From Nostoc sp. 'Peltigera membranacea cyanobiont' N6 (lineage in GTDB: Bacteria > Cyanobacteriota > Cyanobacteriia > Cyanobacteriales > Nostocaceae), in the NCBI RefSeq assembly GCF_002949735.1, contig NZ_CP026681.1, positions 7,842,501 through 7,906,500 of the forward strand: a stretch of 64,000 bases of DNA, given 5' to 3'. The position numbers were made by a program, and so were the translations under genes. The notes beneath the pieces are model-generated. The model made no database searches. It was given only the letters and a program-made list of their open reading frames with translations, and was not told the origin of the DNA. Shown here in pieces: positions 8,675-18,263 of this stretch (its first letter is position 1; the number at the start of each line of letters is the position of its first letter).

Positions 8675-10083
8675 GGAGTCACCTCTGCCTTATTCGATGT
8701 TGGCAGGTTTGGACAGAAAAGTTCTGTCTTCCGCAAAGAGGGAATTGAAATTGCTAAAAACAGCAATGTCCGACTACAAGTAATTGCGGTAAACATACTT
8801 ACAGCCACCCCCAAAGCTAAGGTAAGAGCAAAACCTTTGACTAAACCAGACCCCAGCCAAAACAGAGCAGCACAAGCAATCCATGTAGTGACATTGCTAT
8901 CTAAAATACTAGAAAATGCTCGGTAAAAACCAGATTCTACAGAACGATACAGAGATTTTCCGGCTCGTAATTCTTCCCGCGTCCGTTCAAAAATTAGCAC
9001 GTTGGCATCAACCGCCATACCGATACTGAGGATAAAACCGGCAATTCCGGGCAAAGTTAGGGTAACACCCAATAAAGCAAAGGTTGCCCAAGTCAAGAGG
9101 GAATAAATCACTAGTGACACATCCGCAATTAGTCCTGGTAATCGATAGTAAAACACCATGAATATTAATACTAAAGTCAGACCACCAACCCCAGCATAAA
9201 TACTGCTTTGAATACTATCTTTACCTAAAGTTGCCCCTACCGTCCGCCTTTCTGCGATTTCTACTGGTACGGGTAATGCGCCACCACGTAGCTGTACACC
9301 CAAGTTATTAGCTTCTTGTGCGGTAAACCGTCCTGTAATTACGGCAGAGCCACCAGCAATACCTGCGGCAGCAAATTCTATACCTACAGTAGGAGCGCTG
9401 ATCAGTTCATTGTCTAGAAAAACACCAATACTCCGCCCAGTACCAGCAAGATTTTTGGTCAAATTGGCAAACAGTTCACCACCCTTTTGGTCGAAGCGAA
9501 TGGTAACGTGCCAGTTGTTACCTTGAGTGGGTTCACCATAAGCATCCTTGAGGTATTTGCCACCTAGTGGTGGATTGGTGCTTTCAAACAATTCTGCGAT
9601 CGCTTGATTGCTTTTTTGTAAATCTTCTTGATTCTTAGCTATTGCTGCTTTGTCAGCACTCTTTCTCAACTCTTCTTGCTTGACTTTCAATTCAGCCTTA
9701 GATGCTTGAAAAGCAAATAATTGGGTTTCTGTATTTGGCTTTTGGGTACGAAATTCTAACTGCGCCGTCCCCCCAAGCACCCGTTCGGCTTGCTCTGGAT
9801 CGTTGACTCCTGGCAATTGTACCAATATTTTATCTGAGCCGACTGTTTGGATTACTGGTTCAGAAACACCCAGACCATTAATCCGACCTTCGACAACTTT
9901 CTTCACACCTTCCAATTCTCGTTCGGTGATTTTGGGAATTTCCGGTGATGGTTTTACCTGAATTGTTAGCTGTGAACCTCCCCGCAAGTCCAGTCCCAGG
10001 GGTATGGGAATTGTCGCAATCACCGTAAACGCGGCGATTATCAGGACTAAAATCAAAATTAATAGCGATCGCTGTCTTTGCAT
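8671..10083 (-). CDS. secD: Protein-export membrane protein SecD
   Basis: SecD is the partner of SecF. Visible features are an N-terminal membrane helix followed by PLGLDLRGGSQLTIQV (family D1 motif), a large periplasmic domain, and a six-helix membrane bundle. The latter includes LPGIAGFILSIGMAVDANVL, with the conserved D of GMAVDANVLIFER needed for proton use. ATG 10083 (MQRQRSLL) is chosen; a TTG at 10104 would add seven residues. secD and secF overlap, and pdhB lies 129 bases upstream, an order shared by many cyanobacteria. Confidence 0.95.
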   Translation of the reverse strand: MQRQRSLLILILVLIIAAFTVIATIPIPLGLDLRGGSQLTIQVKPSPEIPKITERELEGVKKVVEGRINGLGVSEPVIQTVGSDKILVQLPGVNDPEQAERVLGGTAQLEFRTQKPNTETQLFAFQASKAELKVKQEELRKSADKAAIAKNQEDLQKSNQAIAELFESTNPPLGGKYLKDAYGEPTQGNNWHVTIRFDQKGGELFANLTKNLAGTGRSIGVFLDNELISAPTVGIEFAAAGIAGGSAVITGRFTAQEANNLGVQLRGGALPVPVEIAERRTVGATLGKDSIQSSIYAGVGGLTLVLIFMVFYYRLPGLIADVSLVIYSLLTWATFALLGVTLTLPGIAGFILSIGMAVDANVLIFERTREELRAGKSLYRSVESGFYRAFSSILDSNVTTWIACAALFWLGSGLVKGFALTLALGVAVSMFTAITCSRTLLFLAISIPSLRKTELFCPNLPTSNKAEVTP

Positions 10084-10129
10084 ACCATAACTCGCAACTG
10101 ACAAAGGCTATAATAGCGCTCTTTTATGG

Positions 10130-10208
10130 AGTTATGAGTAAGTATTGGGTACTGGGATCGGGGATTGGGAATGAGTTATCTTCCTAGTCCCCAGTCCCCA
10201 GTCCCCAA
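10130..10208. repeat. Short tandem repeat tract (CCCAGTCCCC type)
   Basis: Repeated AGTCCCC/GGGATTGGG units fill the space between pdhB and secD. They are the same family as the tracts at 775-845 and 24,022-24,090. Confidence 0.7.
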
Positions 10209-10211
10209 TCC

Positions 10212-11195
10212 CTAGACTCGCAACGCCACCATTTTTTCTACAGCTTCCACGATTTGCTCTGGCTGGATGATTGTTAGTCGTTCCAGATTGCCGTTGTAAG
10301 GTGTGGGAATATCTTGGGAAGAAAGCCGCAGTACTGGCGCATCTAATTCATCGAATAAGCGATCGTTTATTGAGGCGATGACTTCTGCTCCAATACCCGC
10401 AGTTCGCATGGATTCTTCCACAACAATTACTTTATGGGTTTTACGTATTGATGCACCAATGGTATCAAAATCTAATGGCTTGAGTGATATTAAATCAATA
10501 ACTTCTGGATCGTAACCTTGTTTTTCAAGTGTTTTTACCGCTTGCAGCACATGATGCCGCATCCGAGAATAAGTGATAATTGTGACATCTTTCCCTTCGC
10601 GCACAACTTCGGCTTTATCTAGGGGTAGTAAATATTCTTCTTCTGGTAAATCTTCTTTCAAGTTGTAAAGCAAAACGTGTTCAAAGAACAACACGGGGTT
10701 ATCATCGCGGATTGCGGATTTTAGTAGTCCTTTAGCGTTTCTTGGTGTCGAGCAAGCAACAATCTTCAACCCTGGCACAGCTTGGAAGTAGGTTTCTAAT
10801 CGTTGGGAATGTTCTGCACCTAACTGCCTTCCCACGCCTCCAGGACCGCGAATTACCATCGGAATTTTAAAGTTACCGCCAGAGGTATAACGCAGCATCC
10901 CAGCGTTGTTGGATATTTGGTTGAAGGCGAGCAATAAAAAGCCCATATTCATACCTTCGATGATCGGACGCAACCCAGTCATTGCTGCTCCTACTGCCAT
11001 GCCAGTAAAGCTATTTTCAGCGATGGGGGTGTCTAGAATGCGGAGTTCGCCATATTTTTGGTACAGGTCTTTGGTAACTTTGTAGGAACCGCCGTAGTGT
11101 CCAACATCTTCACCGAGAACAAATACGCTGGAGTCACGCGCCATTTCTTCATCAATGGCTTCCCGTAAGGCGTTGAAAAATAGTGTTTCTGCCAT
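10212..11195 (-). CDS. pdhB: Pyruvate dehydrogenase E1 component, beta subunit
   Basis: This is the beta subunit of the alpha2-beta2 pyruvate decarboxylase of the pyruvate dehydrogenase complex, which converts pyruvate to acetyl-CoA. The 327-residue protein starts MAETLFFNALREAIDEEMARD. It contains the E1-beta motifs FVLGEDVGHYGGSYKVT, DTPIAENSFTGMAVGAAMTG, and RGPGGVGRQLGAEHSQ, and the C-terminal domain with VVEESMRTAGIGAEV. The alpha subunit gene is not in the window. A tandem-repeat tract separates it from secD downstream. Confidence 0.95.
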   Translation of the reverse strand: MAETLFFNALREAIDEEMARDSSVFVLGEDVGHYGGSYKVTKDLYQKYGELRILDTPIAENSFTGMAVGAAMTGLRPIIEGMNMGFLLLAFNQISNNAGMLRYTSGGNFKIPMVIRGPGGVGRQLGAEHSQRLETYFQAVPGLKIVACSTPRNAKGLLKSAIRDDNPVLFFEHVLLYNLKEDLPEEEYLLPLDKAEVVREGKDVTIITYSRMRHHVLQAVKTLEKQGYDPEVIDLISLKPLDFDTIGASIRKTHKVIVVEESMRTAGIGAEVIASINDRLFDELDAPVLRLSSQDIPTPYNGNLERLTIIQPEQIVEAVEKMVALRV

Positions 11196-11511
11196 TTAGA
11201 CCTTTTAGTACGATTATAGTTTTAGAATTTTATCGTGCTGCTGTCGCAAATACGGTTAGCGATCGCACTAGTTAGAGATTGGTTTTTTTAAATGAACCGC
11301 CCAACGATAGAGCGAGTAATTGCCATAACTTATATCAAAGCCATTTTATTTCGATTTTATCGGTTTTATGAGCGATCGCTCCCCTTTTGGCAAATCGGCT
11401 GAACTTATTTACGTAATAAAACGTAGAATCAATGTGTGAAATATATTGAAGCAATTCTTTTCTACGAGTGGTGTCCTGTGAAAAAATTATAATTAAGTAG
11501 CGATCGCATCC
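11196..11511. other. Intergenic region between pdhB and the toxin-antitoxin pair
   Basis: Contains three GCGATCGC octamers and AT-rich DNA. It should contain the pdhB promoter. No gene or operator is distinct. Confidence 0.45.
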
Positions 11512-11928
11512 CTAAAACACCCGCTCAAAAGGCTTTTTCCGATAACGCCGATAAATATCAAGATCGCTGTCTAAGGTGGCGATAGCAGCAATATCTAAGC
11601 GTTCCGAAATGACAATCAAGGATAAATCTGCAAAATCCCCTGGTAAATCTCTGTACTGAGTATTCAACTCAGCAATGCGCGAAAAATCTTGCGGTAATAG
11701 TTGCTCACACTCATAGAGTTGTTTCGCAACATCTAGAAGAAACTCGTTTTGTGTACGCCAATCAAAATTCAGCAACCACACCACTTCTGCAATACAAATG
11801 GGCGTAGTTACCAGCCTAGAAGTACAGTTTTCAAAGAAGCGACGCACCTGTTGGTGATACCGATCTCTAGCGCTGTAGTACGCAAACAAAAACCCGCTAT
11901 CTGCGAGTATAAGCGGATAGTAGGTCAT
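11512..11928 (-). CDS. PIN-domain ribonuclease toxin (VapC-type)
   Basis: PIN-domain toxins cleave RNA, usually tRNA or rRNA, with a metal site of acidic residues. In this 138-residue protein the expected acids are seen at D10 (LILADSGFLFA), E48 (CIAEVVWLL), D98/D101 (GDFADLSLI) and D120/D122 (TLDSDLDIY). The start overlaps the stop of the upstream antitoxin gene by four bases, a hallmark of type II toxin-antitoxin operons. Confidence 0.88.
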   Translation of the reverse strand: MTYYPLILADSGFLFAYYSARDRYHQQVRRFFENCTSRLVTTPICIAEVVWLLNFDWRTQNEFLLDVAKQLYECEQLLPQDFSRIAELNTQYRDLPGDFADLSLIVISERLDIAAIATLDSDLDIYRRYRKKPFERVF

Positions 11929-12179
11929 GAATGCCGCTTGTTGAGATATTGAGCGATCGCTTTTTTACGGTTTGAGCGTTCCGATAAATCTGTTGGTGCA
12001 TCTTGTAGCAGATGTTCAGGGTGTCCACCCCGCCTCTCTAGCAAAGTTTTACCCGCTTCTAAGGTTAGCCAGCGTTCAGCAATCAAGCGTCGGATCAATT
12101 CACTCTTTTCCGTTTGCTCGTGAGCTAAAATATCGGCTAGCTGCCGTTCTGTTTCTTCATCCAGCCTGACACTGAGCAT
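11925..12179 (-). CDS. Ribbon-helix-helix antitoxin
   Basis: An 84-residue protein. The first 45 residues, MLSVRLDEETERQL... ending with LIRRLIAERW, fit a MetJ/Arc/CopG ribbon-helix-helix DNA-binding fold; the polar C-terminus with repeated R/E/K residues likely wraps the toxin. I chose ATG 12179 because it begins the MLSVRLDEE strand; the frame is open further upstream. It precedes and overlaps the PIN gene, so it should neutralise the toxin and repress the operon. Confidence 0.85.
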   Translation of the reverse strand: MLSVRLDEETERQLADILAHEQTEKSELIRRLIAERWLTLEAGKTLLERRGGHPEHLLQDAPTDLSERSNRKKAIAQYLNKRHS

Positions 12180-12360
12180 AACTTTTATCCGATTTGCAAT
12201 ACACGTGTGACAAATATAACGCGGATGAGTTAATTTTTTTTGAATTTCGCACCAGCCAAACCTAAAATACAAAAAATCTCACGCCCAAACACCAAAACAC
12301 AATTCTGCGTCTGAAGCGCCTCTGCGTGAGATTTCTTAAACTCTTACTCAATCGCCCACC

Positions 12361-13341
12361 TTACTTTAACCATCGCGCCGCATCTTTGGCATGATAAGTC
12401 AAAATCAAATCTGCACCAGCGCGTTTAAACCCAGTTAAAGTTTCCATAACCACACGCTCTTCATCAATCCAACCATTGAGAGCCGCAGCTTTTACCATCG
12501 CATACTCACCAGAAACATTGTAAGCCGCAACTGGTAAGTTACTCGCTTCCTTTACCCGCCAGATAATGTCCATGTATGCCAAGGCTGGCTTAACCATCAG
12601 CATATCAGCACCTTCAGCAATATCTAGTTCAATTTCTTTAATAGCTTCGCGGGCGTTACCTGGGTCCATTTGGTAAGTTCTTCTGTCCCCAAATTGCGGT
12701 GTCGAGTCTGCTGCATCCCGAAATGGGCCATAATAACCCGAAGCATACTTGGCAGCATAAGACATAATCGGTGTATCTTGAAATCCTGCTTCATCCAAAC
12801 CCTGACGAATTGCCTGGACAAAGCCATCCATCATCCCAGAAGGCGCGATGATATCAGCACCGGCTTTCGCTTGAGAAACTGCTGTTTTTTTCAACAATTC
12901 CAGAGTTGGATCATTTAAAACTCGTCCTGTTAAATCACCAACTTGCAGATAACCACAATGACCGTGGCTAGTATACTCACATAAACAAGTATCAGCAATT
13001 ACAATCAAATCTGGCACTGCTGCTTTTACCGCCGTTGCTGCTTTTTGGACGATACCGCAATCATGCCAAGCGCCAGTGGCATCTACATCTTTATCAGCCG
13101 GAATACCAAATAAAATAATAGAAGGAATTCCTAAGTCATAAACTTCTTTTGCCTCTTCAACTATTTTATCTACCGAAAGTTGGTAGACTCCGGGCATCGA
13201 TTTCACCTCATTAGCAATTCCCTCACCCGGTACAGCAAATAATGGGTAGATTAAATCGTTTGTTGTTAAAACAGTTTCACGAACCATCCGACGCAGTTGG
13301 GGATGAGTACGCAGACGACGGGGGCGATGTGTAGGAAACAT
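12361..13341 (-). CDS. hemB: Delta-aminolevulinic acid dehydratase (porphobilinogen synthase)
   Basis: The enzyme condenses two 5-aminolevulinate molecules to porphobilinogen in the heme, chlorophyll and bilin pathway. Family features in the 326-residue protein are PLFAVPGEG near residue 35, the metal-site segment ADTCLCEYTSHGHCG near residue 120 (three-cysteine-type layout CLC...C), and the active-site lysines in SYAAKYASGYYGPFRDA and MLMVKPALAYMD. It is a single gene here. The next enzyme of the pathway, hemC, lies 26 kb away in the window. Confidence 0.96.
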   Translation of the reverse strand: MFPTHRPRRLRTHPQLRRMVRETVLTTNDLIYPLFAVPGEGIANEVKSMPGVYQLSVDKIVEEAKEVYDLGIPSIILFGIPADKDVDATGAWHDCGIVQKAATAVKAAVPDLIVIADTCLCEYTSHGHCGYLQVGDLTGRVLNDPTLELLKKTAVSQAKAGADIIAPSGMMDGFVQAIRQGLDEAGFQDTPIMSYAAKYASGYYGPFRDAADSTPQFGDRRTYQMDPGNAREAIKEIELDIAEGADMLMVKPALAYMDIIWRVKEASNLPVAAYNVSGEYAMVKAAALNGWIDEERVVMETLTGFKRAGADLILTYHAKDAARWLK

Positions 13342-13667
13342 AAAATTTTATGAAGAAAAACAACGCAAATGGACACAAAATAAAGCGTCACAAAAGCAGG
13401 CTAAAATTTTCCTGCCGTCAGACAGACTACAAACAGTGCTTAACTGTCGTTTGCCCTACTCTTAATCAAGTTGTGGGGCAATTTTGTATTCTACAGCTTG
13501 GTTGCACCTATCCGACGGACTGGAAAAAAAACAACATAAGCAATTCAAAATTCAAAATCGTAAGACTCTATGTTGGCAAAATCCTAGCGATTGGTTGTGT
13601 ACAAACTCAAGGCACAACAGCTTAATAAAAATAACTGACAATTCCCAATGCCCAATGATAATTTCTT
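13342..13667. other. Intergenic region upstream of hemB
   Basis: Small open frames on the plus strand here have random-looking composition and no family features. The region probably carries the hemB promoter. I see no operator or RNA gene. Confidence 0.5.
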
Positions 13668-14027
13668 CTAAAAAACTCGAAAAATGTAGGGATAACGAAA
13701 AGGTATATCAGGATTGTTGAAAACTCCGATGAGCGCCCAAATTGTTAATCCCCAGTGTAATAGATATCCCAGACCTGCTAGTGGTCCCAACAATAATAGA
13801 GGTAACACTAACCAGCCGAATAGAAAAAACAGCGCTCCTAGAATTGCGCCATAAAGCCAGACATTAAAGTGGAAATTGATGGATTCTTTAGCGTTTTCTT
13901 TAACAACAGGATCGTCAGATACGAGCAGTATGGCAATAGGTATACCTACAGATACCACTGTTGTGCTGAAAAAAATGGCTCCATGAGACAAGGCAGATAG
14001 AAGCTTTCGCTTGTCTGTGTCGTACAT
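13668..14027 (-). CDS. DUF4870-family small membrane protein
   Basis: A 119-residue protein with a short polar N-terminus, three to four hydrophobic segments, and the family block ENAKESINFHFNVWLYGAI near residues 44-62. DUF4870 proteins are membrane proteins of unknown function. It is transcribed divergently from prfC. Confidence 0.8.
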   Translation of the reverse strand: MYDTDKRKLLSALSHGAIFFSTTVVSVGIPIAILLVSDDPVVKENAKESINFHFNVWLYGAILGALFFLFGWLVLPLLLLGPLAGLGYLLHWGLTIWALIGVFNNPDIPFRYPYIFRVF

Positions 14028-14151
14028 TGCTTTCTCCTATTTAATCAGATTGTTGGTTATACTACGACCCTATCACGAGCATCGTTGTCTTAAGATTAAA
14101 AGACTTGCCAGAGTCAAAAAAAATTAAGCTAGCTGACAAACAAATACATTT

Positions 14152-15780
14152 ATGTCTACTGAACTTCAGTCTGAACTTATTCAAGCAGTTGAACTTCGCC
14201 GCAACTTTGCGATTATATCTCACCCCGATGCAGGTAAAACTACACTAACAGAAAAGCTACTGCTGTACGGAGGTGCAATTCACGAAGCTGGGGCCGTCAA
14301 AGCGCGACGGGCACAGCGTAAGGCTACCTCTGACTGGATGGCAATGGAACAACAACGGGGCATTTCCATTACCTCCACAGTGTTGCAATTTGAATACAAG
14401 AACTGTCAAATAAATTTATTAGACACTCCCGGACACCAAGATTTCAGTGAAGATACTTATCGCACTCTCGCTGCCGCCGATAATGCAGTGATGTTAATTG
14501 ATGCGGCTAAAGGTTTGGAACCCCAAACCCGCAAATTATTTGAAGTGTGTAAGTTGCGGGGTATTCCGATTTTTACATTTATCAACAAGCTCGATCGCCC
14601 AGGAAGGGAACCTCTAGAACTGTTGGATGAAATTGAGCAAGAATTGGGATTGCAAACCTATGCAGTCAATTGGCCGATTGGCATGGGCGATCGCTTTAAA
14701 GGTGTTTTTGATCGACACAAACAACAAATTCACCTGTTTGAACGCAGTGCCCACGGCAGCCGAGAAGCCCGTGATACCATAGTGGAATTAGGCGATCCAA
14801 AAATAGAAGAACAGCTACAACAAGACCTCTACTACCAACTGAAAAATGATTTAGAACTCTTAGAAGGAGTTGGCCCGGAGCTAGATTTGCAATTGGTACA
14901 CGAAGGCAAGATGACACCCGTGTTCTTTGGTAGTGCCATGACTAACTTTGGGGTAGAGTTATTCCTCAAGTACTTCCTCGACTATGCCCTCAAACCTGGT
15001 TCTCATCACAGTAGTGTGGGCGAAGTCGCTCCTACCTACCCGGAATTTTCAGGGTTTGTCTTTAAACTGCAAGCGAACATGGACCCGAAACACCGCGATC
15101 GCGTTGCATTTATCCGGGTCTGTACTGGTAAGTTTGAAAAAGATATGATGGTGAATCACGCCCGCATTGGTAAACTTATCCGTCTGTCTCGCCCGCAAAA
15201 ACTCTTTGCTCAAGAGCGGGAATCGATTGATGTGGCTTATCCTGGCGATGTGATTGGTTTGAACAATCCCGGTGTTTTTGCGATCGGGGATACAATTTAC
15301 ACGGGACAAAAGCTCGAATATGAAGGGATTCCGTATTTTTCGCCGGAACTGTTTGCATCTCTGAGGAATCCCAACCCCTCGAAGTCAAAACAATTCCAAA
15401 AAGGCGTTGCGGAATTGCGAGAAGAAGGTGCTGTGCAAATTATGTATTCAACTGATGAAGCCAAGCGCGATCCAATTTTGGCGGCGGTGGGTCAGTTGCA
15501 ATTCGAGGTAGTGCAGTTTCGCTTACAAAATGAGTATGGTGTAGAAACCATATTAGATGTATTACCCTACAGTGTCGCCCGTTGGGTTGAGGGTGGTTGG
15601 GAAGCATTAGAAAAGGTGGGACGAATATTCAATACCACTACAGTTAAAGACAGTATGGGACGACCAGTGTTGTTATTCCGCAATGAATGGAATTGTCAAC
15701 AGTTACTGGGCGACCATCCAGAGTTAAAATTAAGCGCGATCGCTCCAGTATTTTCTAGTCAACAATCAGTGGAAGAATGA
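14152..15780 (+). CDS. prfC: Peptide chain release factor 3
   Basis: RF3 is a GTPase that recycles RF1 and RF2 from terminated ribosomes. The N-terminal G domain has ISHPDAGKTTLTEKLL (P-loop, G1), RGISITSTV (G2), DTPGHQDFSEDTYR (G3) and NKLDRPGREP (G4). EF-Tu-like domain II and the RF3 C-terminal domain follow. The 542-residue length fits the family (about 530). It is a single gene, starting 124 bases after the divergent DUF4870 gene. Confidence 0.96.
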   Translation: MSTELQSELIQAVELRRNFAIISHPDAGKTTLTEKLLLYGGAIHEAGAVKARRAQRKATSDWMAMEQQRGISITSTVLQFEYKNCQINLLDTPGHQDFSEDTYRTLAAADNAVMLIDAAKGLEPQTRKLFEVCKLRGIPIFTFINKLDRPGREPLELLDEIEQELGLQTYAVNWPIGMGDRFKGVFDRHKQQIHLFERSAHGSREARDTIVELGDPKIEEQLQQDLYYQLKNDLELLEGVGPELDLQLVHEGKMTPVFFGSAMTNFGVELFLKYFLDYALKPGSHHSSVGEVAPTYPEFSGFVFKLQANMDPKHRDRVAFIRVCTGKFEKDMMVNHARIGKLIRLSRPQKLFAQERESIDVAYPGDVIGLNNPGVFAIGDTIYTGQKLEYEGIPYFSPELFASLRNPNPSKSKQFQKGVAELREEGAVQIMYSTDEAKRDPILAAVGQLQFEVVQFRLQNEYGVETILDVLPYSVARWVEGGWEALEKVGRIFNTTTVKDSMGRPVLLFRNEWNCQQLLGDHPELKLSAIAPVFSSQQSVEE

Positions 15781-15986
15781 AGAAGAATACAGAATCCAGA
15801 ATTCAGTTGAGTCTTCATCTGAATTCTGACGGAGCCGGAGACGCTCCGGCTCTACTGCTGAATTCTTTCTCGATCAATTCACTTAGACAAGCAAAACTTG
15901 GGTGCGGTTGATTTCCACGGCATCCGAGGTTCGCGCTTTTGCACAAACGTGGATCACTTAGAAGAGATTGGAGTGCCAGAATTTGT

Positions 15987-18263
15987 ATGCCTTCACATGC
16001 CAAACCGTCTTTGGAGGCTGGTTTAGTTGCCCTCAAACAGGGAAATTACCAAACAGCGATCGCTCAACTAGAACCTATTGCTAGCAGCCAAAATAATGGT
16101 ACTGCTAGCTTACAAGCCCAGGTTGGTTTAGTGATGGCTTATGCTCGCACTGGCGAAGTTCCTAAGGCGATCGCTATTTCCCAGAATCTCATTGAGAGTA
16201 ACAATCCACAAGTTCAAGAGTGGGCAACACGCGCTCTCGAACACCTAACAAAACGTAAAAAACCCGATCGAGAATCAAAAACTGTCGAAACTGGATTTGT
16301 TGCTTTTGAGAATTCAACCCCAAATTCAACCCCAAATTCAATCCCGATAACTCCTACATTAGAGGAAAAGCCAGAAGATCGAGTAATAGAAACCAAAAGC
16401 GACGACACTCCCGACACCCCCGCGATGGTGCCACTAACTAGACTCAAAGCCACAGTAGCGACACCCTTACCACAACCTGCTACACCCCTAAACGGCTTCA
16501 TGGGTTCTGTTACCCGCACCCAAGCCAAATTATTCGGCGTTATTTATTGGCGGCAAGCACAACGTGCCAGAGCATGGCAACCACTACGCAAACCGAAATT
16601 AATTCCCTTGCGACTACTGGCAGCAGGGACATTTATCGCCCTGTTTTGGGTGATGCGAGAAATCCTTAAGTTGGCAATGGGATTAATCAACCAAACTTTA
16701 GTCAAACTACCTTATCTGGAGCCGTTACAGCTTTTATACCGCGACCCTACTAAATTGTTGCTGATAGTATTAGCGATCTTGATGGCAATATCACCTTGGT
16801 TGCTGGATCTGCTACTGGCAAAGTTGTATGGTCAGCGAGAATTTCCTAAAGATGTATTGAATGCCCATAGCCGTGAAGCTGTTAGGGTACTTCAACGTTG
16901 CAGCCAACAGCGCCACTGGCCGTTACCCAAATTACGAATTTTACCAATGGCTGCACCAATCATCCTGACCTACGGTATTTTACCACGTAATGCCAGGATT
17001 GTTGTGAGTCAAGGGCTATTAGAGCAACTAGCAGATGATGAAATCGCCACTATCTACGCCACGCAGCTAGGGCATATTGCTCACTGGGATTTTGCTGTGA
17101 TGTCTTTGTTGCTGCTGGTAACACTACCAATCCATAAGCTATATCAGCAAGTTTCGCAGTTAGGAGACAAGATATCAGGCAAAATTTGGCGCTGGCCGGT
17201 GACGATTCTAGCTAGTGTAGTTTATGGAGTTTGGTGTTTACTGACTGGGACTGGATTGTGGTTGTCGCGGTTGCGGCTTTATTATAGCGATCGCGTCGCT
17301 GCTGAAATTACTGGTAATCCCAACGCCCTGATTCGGGCTTTACTTAAAATTGCTATTGGCATTGCAGCTGATATCCAAAAACAGGAAGAGACAAGTTGGC
17401 AACTGGAAAGCTTAAATCTGTTGACACCAGTTAGCCATCAGCAGAGTCTTGCTTTGGGCACTATTGCTAGCAATTTATCTTTTGAATCATTTTTGAAGTG
17501 GGATACTGCCAATCCCTATCGACGATGGTTTACGATTAATAATAGTCATCCTTTGATGGGCGATCGCATCGAACGCCTCTGCCAAATCGCCCGTCACTGG
17601 CATCTAGACACTGAACTACATTTTGCTAGCGTTCCATCAAAGGTGAAGCGTCAGTCTTTCTTATTACAAATTGCTCCCTGGTTGGGAATTCCTTTAGGGG
17701 TTCTGTTTGCAGCTTTGGTCTGGCTAACGTGGCAACTAGCATTCACACTCAAGTTTTTAAATCTAAAGTGGATATATGAAGATTGGTCTTTCATTACAGG
17801 CTGCCTTCTAATTGGCTTTAGCATCGGTACAGTAATGCGGATTAATTCTTTTTTCCCCGATATTAAACCCGCTACTGTGCAAACTGACGACTACCTGCCC
17901 AACCTCTTAGCTAACCCTTCTGCCTTACCTATTGATAGTGTCAGCGTGCGCCTGGTGGGCAAACTATTAGGTCGTCAAGGCACTAGCAACTCCCTAGCGC
18001 AAGATTTAATCTTTCAATCCAGCGCGGGTTTGGTGAAATTGCACCACATTTCTTGGCTAGGACAGTCACTTAATCACCAGGATCTCATTGGTCGGCAAAT
18101 TATCGTTACAGGTTGGTTCCGCCGAGGAGCAACACCTTGGATCGATATCCAAACCCTGGAAACCCAAAGTGGTAAAACCATTTATAGCCCTCATCCCATC
18201 TGGTCTACTTTTTTGGCAGTTGCAGCACAGGCTTGGGGCGCATACGTTTTTCTCACTGGTTAG
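15987..18263 (+). CDS. M48 metallopeptidase-like membrane protein lacking the HExxH motif
   Basis: The 758-residue protein begins with a TPR-like segment (residues 1-90), has a low-complexity linker (NSTPNSTPNSIP), then two membrane helices. An M48-type protease-like domain follows with RNARIVVSQGLLEQL, and then YATQLGHIAHWDF where active members have HELGH-x-H. The first histidine and the glutamate are replaced by T and Q (codons ACG CAG at 17071-17076), so zinc hydrolysis is unlikely. More membrane helices and a C-terminal OB-like segment with LIGRQIIVTGWFRRGATPWID follow. I chose the ATG at 15987 (MPSHAKPSLEAG), because the sequence upstream of it does not look like coding DNA. The role is unknown; it may be a scaffold at the membrane. 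Confidence 0.75.
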   Translation: MPSHAKPSLEAGLVALKQGNYQTAIAQLEPIASSQNNGTASLQAQVGLVMAYARTGEVPKAIAISQNLIESNNPQVQEWATRALEHLTKRKKPDRESKTVETGFVAFENSTPNSTPNSIPITPTLEEKPEDRVIETKSDDTPDTPAMVPLTRLKATVATPLPQPATPLNGFMGSVTRTQAKLFGVIYWRQAQRARAWQPLRKPKLIPLRLLAAGTFIALFWVMREILKLAMGLINQTLVKLPYLEPLQLLYRDPTKLLLIVLAILMAISPWLLDLLLAKLYGQREFPKDVLNAHSREAVRVLQRCSQQRHWPLPKLRILPMAAPIILTYGILPRNARIVVSQGLLEQLADDEIATIYATQLGHIAHWDFAVMSLLLLVTLPIHKLYQQVSQLGDKISGKIWRWPVTILASVVYGVWCLLTGTGLWLSRLRLYYSDRVAAEITGNPNALIRALLKIAIGIAADIQKQEETSWQLESLNLLTPVSHQQSLALGTIASNLSFESFLKWDTANPYRRWFTINNSHPLMGDRIERLCQIARHWHLDTELHFASVPSKVKRQSFLLQIAPWLGIPLGVLFAALVWLTWQLAFTLKFLNLKWIYEDWSFITGCLLIGFSIGTVMRINSFFPDIKPATVQTDDYLPNLLANPSALPIDSVSVRLVGKLLGRQGTSNSLAQDLIFQSSAGLVKLHHISWLGQSLNHQDLIGRQIIVTGWFRRGATPWIDIQTLETQSGKTIYSPHPIWSTFLAVAAQAWGAYVFLTG

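Noticed and set aside
13350..13720. Two overlapping plus-strand frames upstream of hemB
   Set aside because: Residue composition is random-like, they overlap each other and one overlaps the DUF4870 gene, and no start signals are seen.
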